Source: Xiheibacterium sp038325765 (GTDB lineage Bacteria > Myxococcota_A > Polyangia > Nannocystales > Nannocystaceae). Taken from it: 64,000 nucleotides of DNA. Numbering within the stretch: the stretch's first letter is position 1; each line of letters starts with the position of its first letter. The stretch spans positions 1 through 64,000 of the forward strand of contig JBBQJI010000022.1 of the NCBI GenBank assembly GCA_038325765.1, read 5' to 3'. Below the pieces are notes generated by a model. The model was not told the origin of the DNA, searched no databases, and saw nothing but the letters and a program-made list of their open reading frames with translations. This document shows, one piece after another, positions 58,669 to 64,000 of this stretch. The position numbers and the translations under genes are program-made.

Positions 58669-60527
58669 GCGCGAAGCCCCTGGCGAACTGGGCCAACGTG
58701 CGCGCGCACGTGCTCGGCCGCGCCGGGACGTGGGGGCGCGTGGACGTGCTCGCCGATGGGAGCCTGTCGATCACGCGCAAGCGGGCCCACGTCGTGGTGC
58801 TCGATGCGACCAGCGCATGGCCCCCCGCGGAGTACGACGTGCTGCTGGCAGTCGCGCCGACCGACGCGCTGTCCGAGGCGCTCGCGCGGCTGCGGACGCC
58901 GCGAGTGCACGTACTGCCGCTGCCGGCGAGCACCTTGATGGTCGAGCGCACCGTCGGCGAGGCCCTTCGCGCCGCCACCGATTTCGATCAGGCGCGCAAG
59001 GCCGATCGCCTCATCACCCTCGGCTCGGCGCTCAACGCCGAGCGCGAACCGGGGCGCCTACTGGCGATGATCCTCGAATACGCCCGGGAGTTCACCCACG
59101 CCGATGCGGGCACGCTGTACCTGGTCGAGGGCGACCGCGAGCGGCTGGTCTTCAAGATCTCGCACAACGACTCAGTCAGCGCCGATCTGTCCGAGTTCTC
59201 GTTCCCCGTCACCGCGCAGTCGATCGTCGGTAGCGCCGTGCTGCGGGGCAAGACGGTGCGGGTGGACGATCTGTATGCCGACGATGACCCGGCGGCGACG
59301 ATGCCGCCGTGGAGTCACGATCGCAGCTTCGATCAGCGCTTCGGCTACCAGACCCGATCGATGCTGACGGTGCCGATGATCACCCCGGATGCGCGGGTGC
59401 TCGGCGTCATCCAGCTGATCAACGCGCGCCGCGATCGGGCGCCGCTGCGCAGCGCCGAGGACTTCGCGCAGCGGGTGATCGCGTTCTCCGACGAGGACGA
59501 GGTGCTGTGCGAAGCGCTCGCGGCCCAGGGCGCGGTGGCCCTGGACAACGCCCGGCTGTACGCCGAGATCCAGGCGCTGTTCGAGGGCTTCGTCCGCGCC
59601 AGCGTGCATGCGATCGAGCAGCGCGATCCGACGACCAGCGGCCACAGCCAGCGGGTCGCCGATCTCACCTGCGCCTTGGCCCGCGCCGCCGACGGGGCGG
59701 CCAGCGGCCCGTACCGCGACCTCCACTTCTCGCGCGAGCAGATCCGCGAGATCGAGTACGCCGGGCTGCTCCATGACTTCGGCAAGGTCGGCGTCCGCGA
59801 AGAGGTGCTGATCAAGGCCAAGAAGCTGTTCCCGCCGCAGCTCGCGCTGCTGCGGGCACGGTTCGCGCACATGCGCACGGCGCTGCGGGTGCGATTGCTC
59901 GAGCAGCAGCTGGAGCGGGTGCGCAGCGGCCGAGACGACGGGGACCTGCTGCTCGCCCACGCGATCGAGCTGGCGCGGCTCGACGAGGCCGTCGCCACCG
60001 TGCTCGCTGCCAACGAGCCGACGATCCTGCCGCAGGCGGTGAGCACCAAGCTCGCCGAGATCGCCGGCATGGCGTTCGTCGACGACGCCGGTACCACCGT
60101 GCGACCGATCGGGCACGATGACCTGCTCGCGCTCACGGTCCGTCGCGGCAGCCTCACCGCGACCGAGCGCACCGAGATCCAGCAGCATGTCACGCACACC
60201 TACAATTTCCTGGTGCGGATCCCATGGGGACGCGGGCTGCAGGGCGTGCCCGAGATCGCGGGCAAGCACCACGAATACCTCGACGGCACCGGCTATCCCT
60301 CGCAGATCAGCGCGCCGACGATCCCGCTGCAGGCGCGCATGATGACGGTCGCCGACATCTTCGATGCGCTCACCGCCTCGGATCGGCCCTACAAGCGGGC
60401 GGTTCCCGTGCCCCAGGCGCTCGAGATCCTCCGCGGCGAGGCCGGTGCCGGCAAGGTCGACAAGGACGCGCTGGACCTGTTCATCGACGCCAAGGTGTTC
60501 GAGAGTCTCGGGGTGCCGCAGCCATGA
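58665..60527 (+). CDS. GAF plus HD-GYP signalling phosphodiesterase
   Basis: A 620-residue cytosolic protein. Residues 1-110 look like a receiver/PilZ-like non-phosphorylatable fold; a GAF domain covers about 115-290 (EPGRLLAMILEYAREFTHAD, LTVPMITPDARVLGVIQLIN). The HD-GYP domain has HSQRVADL, HDFGKVGVREEVL with His370-Asp371, and HHEYLDGTGYP at 535-545, so the c-di-GMP phosphodiesterase residues are intact. Between HD and GYP lie about 165 residues, some 100 more than in the standard domain (FPPQLALLRARFAHMRTALR onwards), a deltaproteobacterial variant I have seen before. GTG start overlaps the upstream stop; YbeY overlaps downstream. Confidence 0.9.
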   Translation: MSAKPLANWANVRAHVLGRAGTWGRVDVLADGSLSITRKRAHVVVLDATSAWPPAEYDVLLAVAPTDALSEALARLRTPRVHVLPLPASTLMVERTVGEALRAATDFDQARKADRLITLGSALNAEREPGRLLAMILEYAREFTHADAGTLYLVEGDRERLVFKISHNDSVSADLSEFSFPVTAQSIVGSAVLRGKTVRVDDLYADDDPAATMPPWSHDRSFDQRFGYQTRSMLTVPMITPDARVLGVIQLINARRDRAPLRSAEDFAQRVIAFSDEDEVLCEALAAQGAVALDNARLYAEIQALFEGFVRASVHAIEQRDPTTSGHSQRVADLTCALARAADGAASGPYRDLHFSREQIREIEYAGLLHDFGKVGVREEVLIKAKKLFPPQLALLRARFAHMRTALRVRLLEQQLERVRSGRDDGDLLLAHAIELARLDEAVATVLAANEPTILPQAVSTKLAEIAGMAFVDDAGTTVRPIGHDDLLALTVRRGSLTATERTEIQQHVTHTYNFLVRIPWGRGLQGVPEIAGKHHEYLDGTGYPSQISAPTIPLQARMMTVADIFDALTASDRPYKRAVPVPQALEILRGEAGAGKVDKDALDLFIDAKVFESLGVPQP

Positions 60528-61009
60528 TCGTGCGGATCCAGGTCGATCGCGACGTCGCTTCGGCGGTGCCCGCCGCGGTGCGGCGGCGGCTCGGGCAGGT
60601 TGCGACGCGGGCGGGGCGACGGTTGGGGCTCGACTCCGGCACGCTGCGCACGCTGGGCCTGCGCATCGTCGGCGACGCCGCGATGATCGAGCTGCACCGC
60701 GCCTACCTCGGCGAGGCCCACGCCACCGACGTGCTGTCGTTCCCCGCCGATCCCGAGGACGGCCTCGGTGTCGGCGACATCGCCATCGACTGGGATCAGG
60801 TGCGTCGCCAGGCGGCGATGCCAGGGGTGTGGGGCTGGTGCGACGAGGCGGTGCAGCTGGTCGTCCATGGGCTTGCGCACCTGGTCGGCCACGATCACGG
60901 TCGGCGATCCGACGCGCACCGCATGCTGCGGGCCGAGCGACGTGCGGCCCGCAGCGCCGGTATCGATCCGCCCAGGCGTCCCTACGCACCCGGAAGCAGC
61001 GCACGATGA
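60524..61009 (+). CDS. ybeY: Endoribonuclease YbeY
   Basis: A 161-residue zinc endoribonuclease for 16S rRNA 3' maturation. Conserved parts: LRIVGDAAMIELHRAYLGEAHATDVLSFPAD, GDIAID, and the zinc motif HGLAHLVGHDH near residue 114. Complete. Its ATG overlaps the HD-GYP stop and its stop overlaps the next gene's ATG. Confidence 0.95.
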   Translation: MIVRIQVDRDVASAVPAAVRRRLGQVATRAGRRLGLDSGTLRTLGLRIVGDAAMIELHRAYLGEAHATDVLSFPADPEDGLGVGDIAIDWDQVRRQAAMPGVWGWCDEAVQLVVHGLAHLVGHDHGRRSDAHRMLRAERRAARSAGIDPPRRPYAPGSSAR

Positions 61010-61899
61010 CCCCGGTCATCGTGATCCACGGCGGCGCCGGGCGCATCGCCGACGAGAACCTCGACGCGGCCAGAAGCGGCGTCGCCCGGGCCGCGGCGCT
61101 GGGCCAGGGCGTGCTGCTGGCGGGCGGCGACGCCCTCGACGCCGCGGTCGTGGCGGTCCGTGCCCTCGAGGACGATCCGGTGTTCAACGCCGGCCGCGGC
61201 GCGTGCCTGTGCGCCGATGGCCACGTCGAGGTCGATGCCGGCGTGATGCGGGGCAAAGATGGTGCGGTCGGGGCCGTCGCAGCGGTGCGCGAGCTCGCCG
61301 ATGCCGTCACCGTGGCGCGGGCCGTGCTCGAGCATTCGCCCCACTGCCTGCTCGCGGCTGAGGGCGCCGTGAGGTTCGCGCGTGAGCGCGGCATCGGCCG
61401 CTTCGGACGCGACGCGGTATGGACCGCCAAGGCCCAGGCCCGCTACGACGCCGCGCGCCGCGGACAGCTCGACGCGAACGGCCAGGCCGACACCGTCGGC
61501 GCCGTCGCCATCGATGTCCACGGTCACGTCGCGTCCGCGTGCTCGACCGGCGGCGTGCTGCTCAAGACCCCCGGACGCGTCGGCGACTCGCCGATCGCGG
61601 GCGCCGGTTTCTATGCCACCGACGCCCTCGGAGCGAGTTGCGCCACGGGCGTCGGCGAGGCGATCCTGCGTCGCGTCGCCGCCTACGACGTGCTGATCCG
61701 CATGCGCGGCGGCACACCGCCCGCCATCGCGGCGGCCGAGGTGTGCGACGCCGTGGTCGCGCTCGGCGAAGGGATCACGTGCGGTCTCATCGTGGTCGAT
61801 CCCCGCGGATCCATCGGCGTCGCCCACCGCAGCGCCCACATGAGTCACGCGTGGGCACGGGGCAGCGAGCCCGTCCACGCAGGGTGGGTCGTGCCATGA
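61006..61899 (+). CDS. Isoaspartyl peptidase/L-asparaginase (plant type)
   Basis: A 297-residue Ntn-hydrolase precursor. IHGGAGRI, VRALEDDPVFNAGRGACL, and the autocleavage site with nucleophilic Thr in GQADTVGAVAID; then GDSPIAGAGFYA and CATGVGEAILR. Family members cleave L-isoaspartyl peptides and L-asparagine, or take part in glycosylasparaginase-like steps. All hallmark residues are present. Overlaps both ybeY and the next gene. Confidence 0.92.
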   Translation: MTPVIVIHGGAGRIADENLDAARSGVARAAALGQGVLLAGGDALDAAVVAVRALEDDPVFNAGRGACLCADGHVEVDAGVMRGKDGAVGAVAAVRELADAVTVARAVLEHSPHCLLAAEGAVRFARERGIGRFGRDAVWTAKAQARYDAARRGQLDANGQADTVGAVAIDVHGHVASACSTGGVLLKTPGRVGDSPIAGAGFYATDALGASCATGVGEAILRRVAAYDVLIRMRGGTPPAIAAAEVCDAVVALGEGITCGLIVVDPRGSIGVAHRSAHMSHAWARGSEPVHAGWVVP

Positions 61900-63161
61900 G
61901 CGCGCCGTGGCTCCCACGCTTGGGGCTCGTCGGCGGGCTGGTGATCGCCGCGCCGCCGGACGCGGGTGCGGCCGACCCGGGCGAGCACCGCATCCCGGGC
62001 GAGCACCGCATCCCGGGCGAGCACCGCGTCCCGGGCGAGCACCGCCTCGAGGATGCGACCGGGGCGACGATCGCGACGTACGTCGTGCGGCCCGGCGGCG
62101 CCACGTCGATCGCGGTGCCAGCGGGCGAGTACGTCGATGTGGCGCCCGACGGTACGCGCCGAGTCGTGCAGGTCGGGGCGGACTCGGGGTTTCCCACCGG
62201 TGCGACGCAGAGCGCAGACGATGGCAGCGACCGCGCCGATCCGGATGCCGCGCCCAGTGGTCGCGGCAACGCGCCGCGACGCGAACCCCGGGCCGGGGTC
62301 GCCAAACCGCCCGGCGATCCGTCACCGTCCCCCCGCGTCCGTCGTCCGTGGCTCGCGGCGATGCTCGGCGCGGTGATCCCCGGCTCGGGCTATGCCGTGG
62401 CGCGTATGCCCGGCGCGGCGGTCGGCACGTTCGCGGGCGCGGCGAGCCTGGGGTTCGGCGCGATCGCCCTGGGCCTCGCGGCGCCGCGCAACGACGGCAC
62501 GACCCGCGGCGATCCGGGGCGCTCCGCCGCCGCCGAGGCCGTGCGCCACGGCGCCTTCATCGCGACCACCAGCGCGCTGGGGCTCCTGTGGATCGGTCAG
62601 GCCGCCGATGCGTGGCGCTACGCCAAGGGCAAGCCGCTGCGGCCGCGTGTCGATCACGTCGTCGGGCTCTCGGTGCAGCGGGCGAGCACGGTCGGGCTGC
62701 GCCCGGGCGAGCCGGCGATGGCGCGCTACGACGATCTCAGCGTCGCGGTGCTCGGCCAGGTGACGCCGCGGCTTTCGGTGGGCGTGGCGGACATGGGCCT
62801 GCACACCCGCTCGGGCGGGCGCGTGACGTTGCAGGCCGGTGTTCGCGCCGCCGGTCGCGTGCTCGAGCGTCGCCGCGTGTGGCTCGTCGTGGCCGGCGGC
62901 GTCATCGTCCAGGGCACCCGCGGCCGCCCCTCGCGGGCGTCGGTCGACCCCGAGACGCCGGTGCCCCGAGAGCGAGGCCGCTTCGGCGCGACCGTCTACG
63001 CCCAGCTCGAGTCGCGCATCTTCGTGCTGGATCGACTCTCGCTCGACGTCGGCCCGCGTTTCTCGGTGCCGCTTTCGACCCGCTACTACGGCGGCGGCGC
63101 GGCGCTGCCCCGGTGGGCGCCGACCCTCGAACTCATCGCCGGAGCCCAGGTGTACTTCTGA
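61896..63161 (+). CDS. Exported membrane/beta-barrel-like protein with PGEHR repeats
   Basis: A 421-residue protein: signal peptide (LVGGLVIAAPPDAGAADP), four tandem PGEHRI/V/L hexapeptides (18-bp DNA units at 61976-62047), a PEGA-like short beta part (GATIATYVVRPGGATSIAVPAGEYVDV), a Pro/Arg/Asp-rich linker, two or three hydrophobic segments (WLAAMLGAVIPGSGYAVA; FAGAASLGFGAIALGLA; ATTSALGLLWIGQA) and a C-terminal 180-residue strand-rich part ending AQVYF, with the aromatic C-terminus typical of outer-membrane barrels. No known function. Overlaps its neighbours on both sides. Confidence 0.7.
   Translation: MSAPWLPRLGLVGGLVIAAPPDAGAADPGEHRIPGEHRIPGEHRVPGEHRLEDATGATIATYVVRPGGATSIAVPAGEYVDVAPDGTRRVVQVGADSGFPTGATQSADDGSDRADPDAAPSGRGNAPRREPRAGVAKPPGDPSPSPRVRRPWLAAMLGAVIPGSGYAVARMPGAAVGTFAGAASLGFGAIALGLAAPRNDGTTRGDPGRSAAAEAVRHGAFIATTSALGLLWIGQAADAWRYAKGKPLRPRVDHVVGLSVQRASTVGLRPGEPAMARYDDLSVAVLGQVTPRLSVGVADMGLHTRSGGRVTLQAGVRAAGRVLERRRVWLVVAGGVIVQGTRGRPSRASVDPETPVPRERGRFGATVYAQLESRIFVLDRLSLDVGPRFSVPLSTRYYGGGAALPRWAPTLELIAGAQVYF
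61976..62047 (+). repeat. Four 18-bp tandem repeats after a signal peptide
   Basis: Unit CCCGGGCGAGCACCGCAT, four copies with one or two base changes, encoding PGEHR(I/V/L). In-frame copy-number change would lengthen or shorten the mature N-terminus. Confidence 0.9.
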
Positions 63162-64000
63162 TGCACAGCCGAAGTTCCGTCCGTGATCGGGTCGCGCCCG
63201 TGGCCACTGGCGTGCTCCTCGCCACAGCGGCCTGCGTGTTCGCGTGGCGCGGCGAGGCCGACATCGTGGGCGATCACGATCTGCGCGGCGTCCAGACCGT
63301 GCGGATCGATCTGCCGAGCACACCGATGGCGATCGAGACCTGTGAGCCGAGCGCCCCCGGAGCGTGCCCCGAGTCCCTGCGCTACGCCGGCCGCGTGCTC
63401 GCGACGGGGGGCAGCGCCGCCGACGCCCGCCGACACGCCCGCACGCCCGCTTTGGTGTTCGAGCGGAGAGGCACGCTCGCGCGCCTCGGCGTCGACATCC
63501 CGCTTTCGATCCGCGGCCTCGTCGATCTCGAGCTCGGCGCGCTCGCGCTCCCGGCCGATCGCGATCTCGACGTTCACACGGATCTGGGCGATGTCGAGGT
63601 CTACGGATCCCGCGGCGCCGTGATGATCGCCGTCGGCCGCGGCGACGTGCTCGTCGAGGGCGGGGACGGTGGTGTCGCGGTCGACGTCGATGTCGGGGAC
63701 ATCGAGGTCCACGGTGGCGGCGACGTCGATCTCGCGACCTCCACCGGCAAGGTCGACGTCCTGCAGAGCACCGCCGGTCGCCACGTTTTCATCGACGCCG
63801 ATGGTGATGTCACCGTCGAGTTGGCCGCGAGCACGGACCTCGATCTCGATGTCGCCGCCGGCGGTCCGATCTCGGTGCGCACGAGCACCGTGGTCGCCTT
63901 GGCCGACGGCCGCCTGAAGCGCCGCACCGGCAGCGGCAGCGCGCAGATCGTGATCCGCTGCGGCGGGGCGCTGACGATCACCGAGCGGGCAGGGCAGTAG
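63161..64000 (+). CDS. DUF4097-like beta-helical adhesin-type protein
   Basis: A 279-residue exported protein ending at the last base of the window. N-terminal hydrophobic segment (VAPVATGVLLATAACVFAW; AAC is lipobox-like), a link with two Cys (ETCEPSAPGACPESL), and then a right-handed beta-solenoid: repeated strand wording DVHTDLGDVEVYGSRG, MIAVGRGDVLVEGGDG, VDVDVGDIEVHGGG, LATSTGKVDVLQ. This matches DUF4097/DUF2807-type domains thought to be adhesins or chaperone-like. Its ATG overlaps the upstream TGA. Confidence 0.8.
   Translation: MHSRSSVRDRVAPVATGVLLATAACVFAWRGEADIVGDHDLRGVQTVRIDLPSTPMAIETCEPSAPGACPESLRYAGRVLATGGSAADARRHARTPALVFERRGTLARLGVDIPLSIRGLVDLELGALALPADRDLDVHTDLGDVEVYGSRGAVMIAVGRGDVLVEGGDGGVAVDVDVGDIEVHGGGDVDLATSTGKVDVLQSTAGRHVFIDADGDVTVELAASTDLDLDVAAGGPISVRTSTVVALADGRLKRRTGSGSAQIVIRCGGALTITERAGQ

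Overview
The window is high-GC (roughly 70%) chromosomal DNA, almost fully coding, with no phage, transposase, integron or CRISPR signature. The gene repertoire points to a deltaproteobacterium in the broad sense, most likely Myxococcota and perhaps close to Nannocystis or Plesiocystis. Reasons: several Hanks-type Ser/Thr kinases, FHA domains, AgmX/TonB-type C-terminal domains, an FHA-histidine kinase-receiver hybrid, GAF-HD-GYP signalling, and many short-lived-looking lipoproteins with Cys-rich or Asp-Pro-Ser repeats. This assignment is inference from gene content only.

Layout. 0-10 kb: a broken left end, lysoplasmalogenase, an AgmX-type protein, M17 aminopeptidase, a Cys-rich lipoprotein overlapping an FHA-histidine kinase, a Ser/Thr kinase with an FHA-like tail, an NlpC/P60 lipoprotein and tRNA-Thr(CGT). 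10-15 kb: a thiamine operon (thiS-thiG-thiE) ending in a signal peptidase I homologue that has lost its catalytic dyad, then a Crp-type regulator and alanine racemase. 15-25 kb: envelope genes (lipoproteins, L,D-transpeptidase, radical SAM protein, TPR protein, N-formylglutamate amidohydrolase-like enzyme, HEAT-repeat protein). 25-28 kb: tRNA-Glu(CTC), tRNA-Gln(CTG), gamma-glutamyltransferase and a HAD phosphatase.

The most unusual part is 29.1-39.3 kb on the plus strand. Five genes are joined by 4-base start/stop overlaps: (1) an active-looking Ser/Thr kinase with a C-terminal membrane anchor; (2) a pseudokinase fused through one membrane segment to a multihaem cytochrome c; (3) two cyclic-nucleotide-binding folds fused to a four-cluster ferredoxin and a five-helix membrane domain; (4) a membrane protein joining four CxxCH haem sites outside to an Fe-S centre and an FAD/NAD(P) oxidoreductase inside; (5) a secreted von Willebrand A protein. 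I read this as a regulated transmembrane electron-transfer system that passes electrons between the cytoplasmic NAD(P)H pool and periplasmic haems, with kinase and cyclic-nucleotide inputs. A tandem 21-bp repeat carrying two palindromes lies upstream of it.

39-64 kb holds a zinc-ribbon protein, BolA, a FadF-like Fe-S oxidoreductase, a metallophosphatase, a lone receiver protein, a desaturase-like flavoprotein, purM, accD-folC, a sugar dehydrogenase/dihaem lipoprotein, mazG divergent from phoH, a TldD-like protease, a GAF-HD-GYP protein, ybeY, an isoaspartyl peptidase/asparaginase, and two envelope proteins ending exactly at the right edge. Most same-strand neighbours overlap by 1 or 4 bases, so translational coupling is the main organising principle here.
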